Made by a program: the position numbers and the translations under genes. A stretch of 64,000 nucleotides of DNA from positions 75,099 through 139,098 of the forward strand of contig PLZG01000072.1 in assembly GCA_003152075.1 (NCBI GenBank). The letters are read 5' to 3'. The notes beneath the pieces are model-generated. The model saw nothing but the letters and a program-made list of their open reading frames with translations, did no database searches and was not told where the DNA came from. Positions 14,805 through 22,587 of the stretch are shown here, in pieces (within the stretch, counting starts at the first letter, position 1; each line of letters opens with the position of its first letter). The stretch is from a candidate division FCPU426 bacterium (GTDB lineage Bacteria; Oederibacteriota; Muellerivitia; Muellerivitales; Muellerivitaceae).

Positions 14805-15767
14805 TTACTTTCCAAAAACTAACCCGACCGAGACGGGAATAAACCCGATAGGCTGGTCAAGCGGGACAAAATTGACGGTTTCGCCCTTGAGAAAATCGTA
14901 AGCTATTTCCCCCTGGACATACAAATGCACCTTTTCCCACAGGGGAACTTCCACCCCCAGGCCCCCCAGCATGGTGAAATGGTCGCTGTCGCGGTAGGTG
15001 CGGTGTTCATAAAGGTTGTTATAGGTGTAGTCGATGTCGAAGGAACCGGTGCTGCCCCCCACCCCCGCGAAGAGATAGGGACGCAAGCCCTTGGAAGGAA
15101 GGCGGAGCTTCAATAGGAATTCGCCCGTAAAATCACTGAACTCATACCCGTGGGTGAGGGAATCGTTGTTGGAGGTGAACCGGTTGCCTTCCAGCACCAT
15201 CATCAGGTCGAAGACATCCGAGAATTGGTAGCCAAACCCGAAATTGAAATTGACCCCCGGCTGGTAGGCGTTATAGAGGCCGGGACTGGCGGCGAAGGTT
15301 CCGCCCAAACCAATTTGAACCTCGAAATTCTTGAAAAAACTCCTCAGATTTTTAATAAAATCGATTAATTTTTGTTGGTTGTCCAATTCCTCCTCGGTGG
15401 GCTTTTCCACCCGGATCCCATTGGCCGTCTTCAATTTCCCGGGGGCTTGGTCCTTATAGGCCTTTTTCACCTCGAGAATGTAAACCTGCAGGGGAAGGAC
15501 CTGGTCCACCTTGAGGTCTTCCGGCTTTATTCCCATTTCATCAATGGCCTTCTTGACGGCCGCCAGCTCCGCGTCCGAGGGGCTGGCCAATTCCACATTA
15601 TCATAATCGAACCTCACCAGGCCGGGCGCGGCATCCTGCGAGAGCTTTTTGGATTTCAGGATGAAAACCTTGAGGACCTTGTCGGGTTCGGGGACTTTGG
15701 CCTCTTCCGCCAGGACCAGGGACGCGGTGAAGAAAAACAGCGCCGACGCCAGGATAACTTTTTTCAT
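14805..15767 (-). CDS. Outer-membrane beta-barrel protein
   Basis: This 320-residue protein has a signal peptide MKKVILASALFFFTASLVLA. The region at 30-145 is alpha/beta with two repeated halves (VLKVFILKSKKLSQDAAPGL and PLQVYILEVKKAYKDQAPGK are similar). The C-terminal barrel of about 170 residues has alternating strands (VQIGLGGTFAAS, YLFAGVGGSTGSF, VHLYVQGEIAYDF, FIPVSVGLVFGK) and a terminal aromatic/hydrophobic strand, as in small OmpA/OmpX-type barrels. The ATG follows AAAGGCGG. Function is unknown; it is probably structural or a transport-related surface protein. Confidence 0.75.
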   Translation of the reverse strand: MKKVILASALFFFTASLVLAEEAKVPEPDKVLKVFILKSKKLSQDAAPGLVRFDYDNVELASPSDAELAAVKKAIDEMGIKPEDLKVDQVLPLQVYILEVKKAYKDQAPGKLKTANGIRVEKPTEEELDNQQKLIDFIKNLRSFFKNFEVQIGLGGTFAASPGLYNAYQPGVNFNFGFGYQFSDVFDLMMVLEGNRFTSNNDSLTHGYEFSDFTGEFLLKLRLPSKGLRPYLFAGVGGSTGSFDIDYTYNNLYEHRTYRDSDHFTMLGGLGVEVPLWEKVHLYVQGEIAYDFLKGETVNFVPLDQPIGFIPVSVGLVFGK

Positions 15768-15827
15768 AGGACCGCCTTTAATAAGAATGGGATGCTGAAA
15801 CCGGAATAATTCTAACTTCTGAAACGG

Positions 15828-15924
15828 CTAAACCGAAAGCTTTTGTTCCACCACGCCTATCCCGCATTGGCCTCGCTTGAAGCCGCCCCGTTCGTTGAAT
15901 GGGGCGTCGTATTTCGGAGCGGCT
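15828..15924 (-). pseudogene. Remnant of a zinc-ribbon gene (3' end)
   Basis: On the minus strand this encodes GGFKRGQCGIGVVEQK and a TAG stop. This lines up with the end of the intact zinc-ribbon protein at 19297-19482 (GGFKCSQCQMGVMEQK). About 40 of 48 bases are identical, but one zinc-binding Cys is Arg and the 5' part is missing. It is squeezed between the beta-barrel gene and the nucleotidyltransferase gene. Confidence 0.65.
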
Positions 15925-16380
15925 TTACTTTTTCTTTTTTTGGCTCCTCAGCCATTCCAAATCAACTTTGTCTTTGGGGCGCCGGGTGGCGGATTTATTG
16001 AGGATCAAGTCTTCCAGGGAAAGAACGAATAAATTCAAACCCTCGACCTGTTTCACTTGGCGGTGGGACCAGGCATCTCGAAAAGAAACACCGGTGATAG
16101 ACGACAACAAATCGATCCGGTTGGGGGCAACTCCCATTTGATAAATAACATCGGTTTCAGCAAAGGTTTCAGGCGTGACATGGGAGAGGGGGGCGCCAAA
16201 ACGTTTGAGGGCTTGGTAAACTTTTTTTGAGTTTTCCGGGTCGCTTCCGACGAGGATGTCGATATCCCCCGTGGCCCGGGGAAGGCCATAAGCGGCCAGG
16301 GCATATGCCCCCACGATTAAAAACTCAACTTTTTCCTCGGACAAGGCGGACAACATGTCTTTGTAGTCTGGATTCAGCAT
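15925..16380 (-). CDS. Nucleotidyltransferase-fold protein (DUF6036/AbiEii-like)
   Basis: This 151-residue protein has the minimal nucleotidyltransferase signature GAYALAAYGLPRATGDIDILV, with the paired metal-binding Asp residues in DIDI, and a later strand NRIDLL that could give the third carboxylate. Small proteins of this type are often halves of toxin-antitoxin or phage-defence pairs, or act alone on unknown targets. No HEPN or AbiE partner lies next to it. The ATG follows AAGGAGACCC. Confidence 0.75.
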   Translation of the reverse strand: MLNPDYKDMLSALSEEKVEFLIVGAYALAAYGLPRATGDIDILVGSDPENSKKVYQALKRFGAPLSHVTPETFAETDVIYQMGVAPNRIDLLSSITGVSFRDAWSHRQVKQVEGLNLFVLSLEDLILNKSATRRPKDKVDLEWLRSQKKKK

Positions 16381-16722
16381 GGGTCTCCTTCATGAAAATC
16401 CAATTATCGAGGGTTAAACGCCACATCATTCCCAACCCTTCTTCGGGGCTAATAGCGGAAGGCTCCCGACTCTGGTCGGGGTCTGACAAGCGGCCCAATT
16501 TTGTGACCCAATGACTTCTTTTATTCTGCATTACTTCCCCTATTAATTGATGCTCCATTATAACAAATCAAAAATCGGTTCTGGGACCGGAACGAAGACT
16601 TAAGAGGGCCTAAATCCAGGTTAAATATTAGCGGAAACCCCTTTTCAATTTGGACTCCTGAACGGAGTAATTTAAAATCCCCTCAGTTGGCTACCCGCCT
16701 TATCCATCAAAAGGGGGCCGTC
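16381..16722. other. Divergent spacer
   Basis: This 342-base region separates divergent genes. TATAAT on the minus strand (16557-16562) could be a -10 for the nucleotidyltransferase gene, but no matching -35 is seen. A small stem, CCCGAC/GTCGGG-like, lies near 16470. Nothing else is supported. Confidence 0.35.
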
Positions 16723-17262
16723 ATGGGACAAGCCGCGATTATTCTTTTGCAGTACCCGCATATCTTCTTCGCTTCAATCCTGGTAGGGACCAGCCTGTAC
16801 CTGGACTTTGTATTGATGCCGACGATCTTGAAGCGCCCAGCCGGGGAGGCCAAGGCCTTTTTCGAGGCCAACCTGAAGCCAACCAGCATCCTGATGGCGA
16901 TTTCCAGCGTCATCACCTTTTTAACGGGAATCATCCGGGGCACCTTTTTCGGGAACATCCGTTCCCTCGGCACCCTTTCCACCCCCTACGGGATAACCTT
17001 CCTGGCCGCCTTGGCCGTCATGCTGGTGATGATGCTGCAGGGCCCCCGCATTGGGCCGTCTTTATTGAAAAAGGTCTGGAACGGAAAGAAGTTCGCGCCC
17101 AACGCCAAGGGCCGTGGCGAAGGCCACCCACCGGCTTCCCTCCTGGGCCACGGTGATTTTGTTGGGATGCATGGTGCTGATGCATTTTGGGTTGTAGGAA
17201 AAAAACTGATAGGGACACCGATGGTATTAAGAGGCCCCGGTCAAACCGGCCTTAGGACGTGA
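16723..17262 (+). CDS. CopD/DUF2269-like membrane protein, probably frameshifted near 17110
   Basis: The start is at MGQAAIILL behind AAGGGGG. Residues 1-118 hold three hydrophobic helices (about 6-30, 50-72, 84-105) with the pattern of small CopD/DUF2269-type four-helix membrane proteins. After KKFAPNAK the frame turns into hydrophilic, low-quality sequence. The neighbouring frame instead reads AVAKATHRLPSWATVILLGC followed by MVLMHFGL and a stop at 17197, which supplies the missing fourth helix. Removing one G from the GGG near 17110 restores it and removes the overlap with the convergent gene. Either a recent frameshift or a sequencing error. Function is unknown. Confidence 0.7.
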   Translation: MGQAAIILLQYPHIFFASILVGTSLYLDFVLMPTILKRPAGEAKAFFEANLKPTSILMAISSVITFLTGIIRGTFFGNIRSLGTLSTPYGITFLAALAVMLVMMLQGPRIGPSLLKKVWNGKKFAPNAKGRGEGHPPASLLGHGDFVGMHGADAFWVVGKKLIGTPMVLRGPGQTGLRT

Positions 17263-18106
17263 AGTTGAAATAACTGTAGTCGACGCACCAGTATTCGCTG
17301 TTGAATGTGGCGGTGATGAGATTGGTGGAAACACCCGTACCCATGACGACCGCGGGGACATAGGTGATGCCGTACCCGTTGAAGCCATAGTTCACGCTGG
17401 TCAAGGACGCGGCCATTTCGCCCCAAACCCAGTCAATGGAAGCCCCGCCGTTGGGGGCGACGAGCCAGCACCTTTGGAGCCCGCCCGGAACTGATCCGCT
17501 CACAATGGAGAGGAGGGGGGTGGTGCTGGCGGTGGCCGAAAGGACCAAACTGTTCAAGGCCGTGGTACCCGAAACCGCGTGGACAATGTTGGACTGCGCG
17601 CTGTCCGGCAGGGTGCCCGAGGAAACCACGCAAAGGTATTCGTTGAAAACGATGGTGTTGGTATCGGTGGCCGAGAGAAAGGTTCCCGAATTCGGAAGTG
17701 AACCCCAAAAAGTCATGGCGCCGCTGCTGGGCCCCCGGTAAACCTTATAGCTCGTAATATGTGGGTCCGAGGAGCCTTGCCAGACCAGTTGCATGTAGTT
17801 TTGCGGTGCCGAGGGCCATCCCAGGACATTCTGTGGCGGGACCAAGGTCGGTGTGGGCGTGCTGGTCATGGTGGGGGTGTAAGTGGAAGTAGAAGTGTTG
17901 GTGGCGGTGGAGGTAAAGGTGGGTGTCCCGGTCGCGGTGGGGGTGCAGGTGTTGCCGGGGTAACCGCAGGGAGTGCTGGTGCTGGTAAAGGTGGGGGTTA
18001 AAGTGGGGGCCGTAGAGGGCGCGAGGGAGAAGGTCTGTTGGCAGTTCCAACTGAACCCGGATAGGAGGATCAAGAAGAAGATAAAAATGGGATATTTTTT
18101 ATTCAT
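17252..18106 (-). CDS. Thr/Pro-rich secreted protein with FN3-like module
   Basis: The start is set at MNKKYPIFIFFLILLSGF, a clear signal sequence followed by WNC, a possible lipid-attachment Cys; 13 upstream codons are in frame but unlikely. Residues 30-90 are a Thr/Pro/Ser stalk (TPTFTSTSTP, TGTPTFTSTATNTSTST). A fibronectin-III-like module follows (VLGWPSAPQNYMQLVWQGSS, then ITSYKVYRGPSSG), and then a C-terminal beta-rich module of about 110 residues. The design resembles the genes at 11621 and 12925 but the sequence does not. Probably cell-surface; function unknown. Confidence 0.7.
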   Translation of the reverse strand: MNKKYPIFIFFLILLSGFSWNCQQTFSLAPSTAPTLTPTFTSTSTPCGYPGNTCTPTATGTPTFTSTATNTSTSTYTPTMTSTPTPTLVPPQNVLGWPSAPQNYMQLVWQGSSDPHITSYKVYRGPSSGAMTFWGSLPNSGTFLSATDTNTIVFNEYLCVVSSGTLPDSAQSNIVHAVSGTTALNSLVLSATASTTPLLSIVSGSVPGGLQRCWLVAPNGGASIDWVWGEMAASLTSVNYGFNGYGITYVPAVVMGTGVSTNLITATFNSEYWCVDYSYFNFTS

Positions 18107-18205
18107 TGAGACGGCTTTCCAAATAATATGGGTTGAGTATAACACCCGGCGTTATACGACTGGGGCAAAACCATTTCCGGGGAGTTAAGCGGCCTCAGAA
18201 ACCGG

Positions 18206-18355
18206 TAGTGCCTCAGGTTGAAATAATCTCTTCACCCTCACCCTACCCTCTCCCGTCAAGGGAGAGGGGGAATTAGGGAAACGGCCTTTTTCTAGATACC
18301 CTCGCCCCCTGCGGGAGAGGGTAGGGTGAGGGGTGATTTCTCAAACTGAGACACT
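18206..18355. repeat. R4, MITE-like inverted repeat (150 bp)
   Basis: The left arm runs from AGTGCCTCAGGTTG to CCCTACCCTCTCCCG. The right arm is its near-perfect reverse complement, ending AAACTGAGACACT. Each arm is about 48 bp, with a 50-bp centre that contains a smaller stem. There is no coding capacity. The CACCCTACCCTCTCCC core is a motif I know from dispersed repeats of many bacteria. Confidence 0.75.
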
Positions 18356-18378
18356 CCCCAGAAACCCTTTAATAACCC

Positions 18379-19287
18379 CTAGGACTTCAAGATTTTCGCC
18401 AGTAGAACCTCCCGGTGGACCGAAAGAAATTCCTCCACGCTTTGCGGGGCCCGCCCCGTCAGGTCCCTTACCGCGGTTGAGGTGACGGCCAAATAGCCCT
18501 GGGCGATGGCCACATCGGAGGAGGTCATGATTTCCTGGAGGGTTTCCGCTACCCCGGCAAACACCAAGCCCGACTTGTAGGTGTCGGGAGTGGTGACCAA
18601 ATGTTTGACTGGGCGGCCGGCGACCCGGCTGACGATGGCGGCCAACTCCGCGTTGGGCACAATGGCGGGCCCGGTGATATCCAAAACCTCGTTATGGAAA
18701 CCCGCGGAAACCAGGACCGCCGCGTCGGCCCGGGCGCAATCTTCCCGCGTGACATAGGCCGCCCCGCTGTCGCCTTCGGTGGTCATGAACTTCCCCGTGG
18801 CGGCGGCTTTCGCCAGCCGGGGGATCAGGAGATCGGTGTACCAATTATGCCTCAGCACAGTCCAACCCAAGCGGCTCTGGGCCAGGGCTTGTTCGGTGTC
18901 GATGTCGGCCCTGGCCAAGAGATAGGGATTATCCGGCTTTCGAAAGGGCCCCGAGGTATAGACCACGCTTTCCACGCCCGCCTTCTCGGCGGCGGCGATG
19001 GCATTGAGGTGCTGGATTAATTTTTGGCCGGGCCGGGCGATTTCATTGGTACTGATGAAAAGCATTCTTTCAACCCCGGTGAAAGCCCGGTTCAGTGAAT
19101 CCGGGTCGTCAAAATCGGCGAAACGGACCTCCACCCCGCGCGCGGCCAGGTCCTTGAGTTTCTCCGGTTGGCGCGTGGCGGCCACCAGGGAACCGGCCTG
19201 GGTTTCCAGCAAAAGCTCCACCACGCGGCGGCCCAAATGGCCTGAGGCCCCGGTGATGAGTAATTTTCGTTTTTCATTCGCGGCCAT
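18379..19287 (-). CDS. NmrA-type NAD(P)-binding oxidoreductase (QOR2-like)
   Basis: This 302-residue Rossmann protein of the atypical SDR/NmrA group has the nucleotide motif GASGHLG at about 10-16, ATRQPEKL after the second strand (typical NADP preference), FADFDDPDSL and a conserved SGPFRKPDNPY region. It resembles NADPH:quinone oxidoreductase 2 (QorB), which reduces quinones, though NmrA relatives can also be redox sensors without activity. The start is the ATG preceded by AAGGGG; an in-frame TTG just upstream is less likely. It is followed after 9 bases upstream by the zinc-ribbon gene on the same strand, so the two form an operon with the DUF2214 gene. Confidence 0.88.
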   Translation of the reverse strand: MAANEKRKLLITGASGHLGRRVVELLLETQAGSLVAATRQPEKLKDLAARGVEVRFADFDDPDSLNRAFTGVERMLFISTNEIARPGQKLIQHLNAIAAAEKAGVESVVYTSGPFRKPDNPYLLARADIDTEQALAQSRLGWTVLRHNWYTDLLIPRLAKAAATGKFMTTEGDSGAAYVTREDCARADAAVLVSAGFHNEVLDITGPAIVPNAELAAIVSRVAGRPVKHLVTTPDTYKSGLVFAGVAETLQEIMTSSDVAIAQGYLAVTSTAVRDLTGRAPQSVEEFLSVHREVLLAKILKS

Positions 19288-19296
19288 CAAAACCCC

Positions 19297-19482
19297 TTAA
19301 GCCGATGACTTTTGTTCCATCACGCCCATCTGGCATTGGCTGCACTTGAAACCGCCTTTGCTAAATTGCCCCTCGTGCTTGTTCAGGCAGCTGGGGCAAA
19401 TTCGAAAGCCGCAAACCCCGCAGATAAACCAGGTCCAGGTCGGTGGAAATGTTTTGTGGCAGCATTGGCAAGGAATATTCAT
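19297..19482 (-). CDS. Small zinc-ribbon/RING-like protein (61 aa)
   Basis: This tiny protein carries four Cys pairs: CQCC, CGVC, CPSC and CSQC, plus His in NKHEG. The arrangement could bind two zinc ions in a cross-brace or two ribbons. The start at MNIPCQCC is preceded by GGGTGGAAG; an upstream in-frame Met would make the gene overlap the DUF2214 gene. It lies between the DUF2214 and NmrA genes in one operon. A decayed copy of its 3' end is found at 15828-15924. Its function is unknown. Confidence 0.65.
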   Translation of the reverse strand: MNIPCQCCHKTFPPTWTWFICGVCGFRICPSCLNKHEGQFSKGGFKCSQCQMGVMEQKSSA

Positions 19483-19505
19483 TCTTCCACCCTTCCCTGG
19501 TTGGC

Positions 19506-19982
19506 TTAAGGCATTAACCAAACTCCCCTAGCCATGGCCGCCGCCACGAAGGGAATGATCACTAGAAGCGCCAGCTCCATGTCGTTCAAGCGGATGAAAA
19601 GGCCCAGTTTGCCTTTAGACACCGGGAACTTTCCATTCTGCCGCGATTGTTTCTTCCACTTCAACACCGTCACCATGGGCAAAATTTCCAGGGCGAAAAG
19701 CAGCGTGAAGAGGGCCATCTTGATATAGAAAAAGGGGTTATGAAAGTAGAAGGCCGTCGTTTTTTCCACGCCGCCGAAGAGGCGCAAGAGGCCGGTGATG
19801 AGCCAGAGGTGGGCCGCCAGGCCCCAGTAATAATTGGAAAGGAAAAGGGACTTTAATTCCCCGCGCTTGTCGCTGCCCGGCCGCCTCAAGCCCCGGAAGT
19901 GGAGGCCCCGGGCGAAAAGGGCGCCCAGGCCGATGCCCAGCGCCAGAAAATGAAACCCCGCCGCGAGAATAGTAAGAATCAT
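19506..19982 (-). CDS. DUF2214 membrane protein
   Basis: This 158-residue inner-membrane protein has four predicted helices (about 2-25, 52-70, 83-105, 133-155). The Ala/Gly-rich first helix with FHFLALGIGLGALFARG and the YYWGLAAHLWLITGLLRLF segment fit the DUF2214 family, whose function is unknown. The ATG follows AAAGGAGACGTA. It is first of three same-strand genes (DUF2214, zinc ribbon, NmrA). Confidence 0.85.
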   Translation of the reverse strand: MILTILAAGFHFLALGIGLGALFARGLHFRGLRRPGSDKRGELKSLFLSNYYWGLAAHLWLITGLLRLFGGVEKTTAFYFHNPFFYIKMALFTLLFALEILPMVTVLKWKKQSRQNGKFPVSKGKLGLFIRLNDMELALLVIIPFVAAAMARGVWLMP

Positions 19983-20115
19983 TACGTCTCCTTTGGTTCA
20001 AAAAGGGATAACTATTCCCTGCTTCTCCAGTAACCCGGCTTTCGGGAAAGATGCATGATGGCCAACACGTAAATGGCTTCAGGCTAGAGGTAAATACGGG
20101 AAAGTATAGGCTGGA

Positions 20116-20397
20116 TTAATTTTTGTTCCGGTAGACAACCTTGGGCTCGCGGACAACGCTGATCTTATCTTCCGCGCTGACATACACCGCTTTTCCATTA
20201 CGCATAACCGCGATCGGTAAGCCTAACCGCTTATGTTCCGCGATAACACCGGCCACCGCCATCTTCAACGCCTTTTCGGCCCTACGGCCTTCTTTGGATG
20301 GCGAGTTCGACGCGCTTCCACCTTCGCCAAGCATCGCTACCGCTCGGCTACGGTGGACAGGTCGCTTGCTCACCGCAGGCTTCTTTGAGGTCTTCAT
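20116..20397 (-). CDS. Third gene of the zeta-toxin operon, unknown, with repeat-derived insert
   Basis: This 93-residue basic protein overlaps the zeta-toxin gene by ATGA and has a strong GGAGGAGG site. The C-terminal half (KALKMAVAGVIAEHKRLGLP then IAVMRNGKAVYVSAED) looks like a compact folded unit. Residues 14-40 (about 20280-20360) are encoded by DNA resembling the R6 repeat and appear to be an in-frame insertion. I do not recognise a family. The position in the operon suggests an accessory or antitoxin role. Confidence that it is translated is good; the function is open. Confidence 0.65.
   Translation of the reverse strand: MKTSKKPAVSKRPVHRSRAVAMLGEGGSASNSPSKEGRRAEKALKMAVAGVIAEHKRLGLPIAVMRNGKAVYVSAEDKISVVREPKVVYRNKN
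20280..20392 (-). repeat. R6-like repeat inside a reading frame, copy 3
   Basis: Read on the minus strand, CCTGCGGTGAGCAAGCGACC is followed by GTAGCGATGCTTGGCGAAGG and GAGTTCGAC-like ends. The same blocks occur at 11480-11578. Its length is about a multiple of three and it leaves the frame open. Confidence 0.4.
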
Positions 20398-20981
20398 GGT
20401 GCCTCCTCCGACATCTTCACGATTATATCGTAGATTTCCGGCTTAATGACGTGATCCTGACCCTCGGACATTTCAAATACCAAACGTGGTTCGGCTGAGG
20501 AATTGTCAAATATGGCGCAATAGTCAACCAGGTTCATAAAAGGATTAAAGAGATTTTTCAACCCTTTCCCAAACCGTCGGCGCACGACATCCGCCGGCAC
20601 GGCATGCCCTCCCATTCGCACACGGTCGGCGATCCTCTTGAGAGCCAAAGATAGCCCGGGAATCCAAAGGAAATAAAGATGAAGGCGGTAACCCCTCCCT
20701 CGGAGGTCCTTAAACAACTTTACACACCCCTTGCCGGATAACGTGGTTTCAAAACCAAAATCGACGCCCCGCCGTACATTTTCCTGGATGCTTCCCAAAA
20801 AAAGCCTACCAGCTTGCATAGCGGCAGCGTCAACATTGAAAGGCGACAATCCTTTGGCGATCAAATCGGCATTAATGAAGTTACGGCAATCCGCGATCTT
20901 GGGAAGAAACTGATTGGCGAAGGTGGTTTTTCCAGTACCATTTGGGCCCGCGATGACATAAACAACTGGTCTTTTTTTCAT
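20394..20981 (-). CDS. Zeta-toxin family kinase
   Basis: This 195-residue P-loop kinase has Walker A AGPNGTGKTT at 11-20. FINADLIAKGLSPF follows, then the GFETTLSG strand that holds the substrate-binding Glu/Thr in zeta kinases, and an Arg-rich lid with RIADRVRMGGHAVP. Zeta toxins phosphorylate UDP-N-acetylglucosamine and block wall synthesis; this short version may use another small substrate. It overlaps the genes on both sides by 4 bases, giving a tightly coupled three-gene operon with an addiction-module component upstream. Confidence 0.88.
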   Translation of the reverse strand: MKKRPVVYVIAGPNGTGKTTFANQFLPKIADCRNFINADLIAKGLSPFNVDAAAMQAGRLFLGSIQENVRRGVDFGFETTLSGKGCVKLFKDLRGRGYRLHLYFLWIPGLSLALKRIADRVRMGGHAVPADVVRRRFGKGLKNLFNPFMNLVDYCAIFDNSSAEPRLVFEMSEGQDHVIKPEIYDIIVKMSEEAP

Positions 20982-21208
20982 TTAATTTTCGAGCGTATAT
21001 CCTGAAGAACTTTCAACGCGGACTTTCCAGGCGCTTTGCCGGAAGCCATAGCCCCGTAACGTTTCCGCGCTTCTTTGGCCCACAATCTTTCAATTTTTGA
21101 ATAGCCGCCTTTTTCAAGGCTATAAATGAGCTTTTCCGCTAAATGCGCCCGGGAACGGGTGGGAAGTTTAAGCGCTTCGGTTTCGATGTGGCTCAACGAT
21201 TTAGCCAT
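20978..21208 (-). CDS. Addiction module component (TIGR02574-like antitoxin)
   Basis: This 76-residue, mostly helical, basic protein has the pattern LSHIETEALKLPTRSRAHLA followed by EKLIYSLEKG. That is the conserved N-terminal segment of the small addiction-module component family usually paired with a downstream toxin. Here the downstream toxin is a zeta kinase instead of a RelE/ParE protein. The ATG follows GGGGGATTCCA. It is the first gene of the operon and probably the antitoxin. Confidence 0.8.
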   Translation of the reverse strand: MAKSLSHIETEALKLPTRSRAHLAEKLIYSLEKGGYSKIERLWAKEARKRYGAMASGKAPGKSALKVLQDIRSKIK

Positions 21209-21276
21209 TGGAATCCCCCTGAAGGTTCAAACGCAATTATCCTACTCCCGGAAGCAGGATGCGTCAAACCATCCCC

Positions 21277-22074
21277 TCAATTCCGCAAACCAGCCAGGAG
21301 CTTCAAGTCCGCCTGGTCCAAATCGAAATCGAATAGTTCCAAATTCTCCCTCAAATGTTTTTCCCCCGCCGCCTTGGGGATGGCCGCCACGCCTTCCTGG
21401 CGGATGAGCCACTTCAAGGCCACCTGGGCGGGAGTTTTTCCCTGCTTCTTCCCAATCTCTTTTAATTCCTTCCGGTCTAAAAAAGAACCCCGGCCCAGGG
21501 GGCTATAGGCGCATAGGGCAGCTTTCAGCGGTCGGCCATCAGCCTTCAGCCAGGTCAAAAAATCCTTACCGGCATTCGGCGAAGCCAAGCTATAAGGAAT
21601 CTGGTTGCAGGCGAGGGGAAGGGAGGAAAGCAAAACCGCATCCTTCATTTGGGCCACGGAAAAATTACTGACCCCGATGCTCAAGGCCTTGCCATCCTTG
21701 GCGCATTGGTTAAGGGCGCCGATGGTTTCGGGCAGTGGCACGGCGGGATTGGGCCAATGGATGAGAAGAAGGTCGACCGCCTGAACCTTTAATCGTTTGA
21801 GGGATTGCTCGGCGGCCTTCTTAAAATCCGCCGCGTGGTGGTGGTTGGTCCAGACCTTGGTGGTAATGAAGATTTCCTCGCGGGGGACTCCCGAATGAAG
21901 GATGGCTTTACCAATTTCATCCTCGTTATCGTACATCTCGGCGGTGTCGATGTGGCGGTAACCCAGGCGGAGGGCTGTTTCCACGGCCTTGAAACAGGCC
22001 TCACCGCGCAGGTCCCATGTGCCCAGTCCCAGCACCGGCATGGTTCTTTCATTAGGGAGTTTCAGGGTATTCAT
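21277..22074 (-). CDS. Aldo/keto reductase
   Basis: This 265-residue (beta/alpha)8 NADPH-dependent oxidoreductase has the complete catalytic tetrad: Asp43 and Tyr48 in HIDTAEMYDNED, Lys73 in TTKVW, and His106 in LLIHWPNP. IPKAA near residue 230 is the NADP-binding loop. The length and the GVSNFSV motif fit the 2,5-diketo-gluconate reductase-like branch, which reduces a wide range of aldehydes and keto sugars. The GGAGG site lies rather far (about 13 bases) before the ATG. It is a single gene followed upstream by the R2/GIY-YIG cassette. Confidence 0.93.
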   Translation of the reverse strand: MNTLKLPNERTMPVLGLGTWDLRGEACFKAVETALRLGYRHIDTAEMYDNEDEIGKAILHSGVPREEIFITTKVWTNHHHAADFKKAAEQSLKRLKVQAVDLLLIHWPNPAVPLPETIGALNQCAKDGKALSIGVSNFSVAQMKDAVLLSSLPLACNQIPYSLASPNAGKDFLTWLKADGRPLKAALCAYSPLGRGSFLDRKELKEIGKKQGKTPAQVALKWLIRQEGVAAIPKAAGEKHLRENLELFDFDLDQADLKLLAGLRN

Positions 22075-22152
22075 GGGATAAAATCATCCTCCAATCTTTC
22101 AAAAACAGAGTTTTATTTGGTATTCAACCGCTTCCTTTTTGCCCTTTTCAAG

Positions 22153-22275
22153 CCGTCATTGCGAGGAGGTCGGTTTTCAACCGACGAAGCAAACCAAACC
22201 ATTCCAAAAACTGCAGTTTTTTGATTTTTACCGATTGCCACGTCGGCCCCAAACCGGGCCTCCTCGCAATGACGG
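22153..22275. repeat. R2 palindrome, left flank of the GIY-YIG gene
   Basis: The outer arms CCGTCATTGCGAGG and CCTCGCAATGACGG pair perfectly over 14 bases and continue with imperfect pairing. Each arm has its own small inner hairpin, and the centre contains the dyad AAACTGCAGTTT. It ends 8 bases before the stop codon of the nuclease gene. Confidence 0.8.
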
Positions 22276-22283
22276 ATTACCAC

Positions 22284-22571
22284 TTAAAGCCCTTCGTATA
22301 GATCTTTCCAAAGTTTGTTCATTTTATAGATTAACTCTGTTTTCTTTTTGCGATATCCGGCTTTTATTAGTTTCTCACGGGTTATGGCGTTTAGACTATC
22401 TTCAAACACCTCGAAGTAAATAAGCTTGTTGATATTGTATTTTTTAGTGAAGCCTTCCACCAACTTTTCCTTGTGTTGATAAACCCTTCGTTTCAAATCA
22501 TTGGTGACGCCCGTATATAAGACTTTGTTGTGGTCATTGGTCATGATGTAAACGTAAAATTGACGTGACAT
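22284..22571 (-). CDS. Stand-alone GIY-YIG nuclease
   Basis: This 95-residue protein consists only of a GIY-YIG domain: YVYI at 6-9, YTG at 19-21, Arg28/Arg29 in DLKRRVYQHK, and Glu66 in ITREKLIKAGYR, so all catalytic positions are present. Such URI/UvrC-type domains cleave DNA with one metal ion; the biological role of the stand-alone bacterial forms is unclear. The ATG follows AGAGGGGTT. The gene is bracketed within 8 and 16 bases by two R2 palindromes, which makes the unit look like a mobile cassette. Confidence 0.93.
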   Translation of the reverse strand: MSRQFYVYIMTNDHNKVLYTGVTNDLKRRVYQHKEKLVEGFTKKYNINKLIYFEVFEDSLNAITREKLIKAGYRKKKTELIYKMNKLWKDLYEGL

Positions 22572-22587
22572 AACCCCTCTTTTTTTG

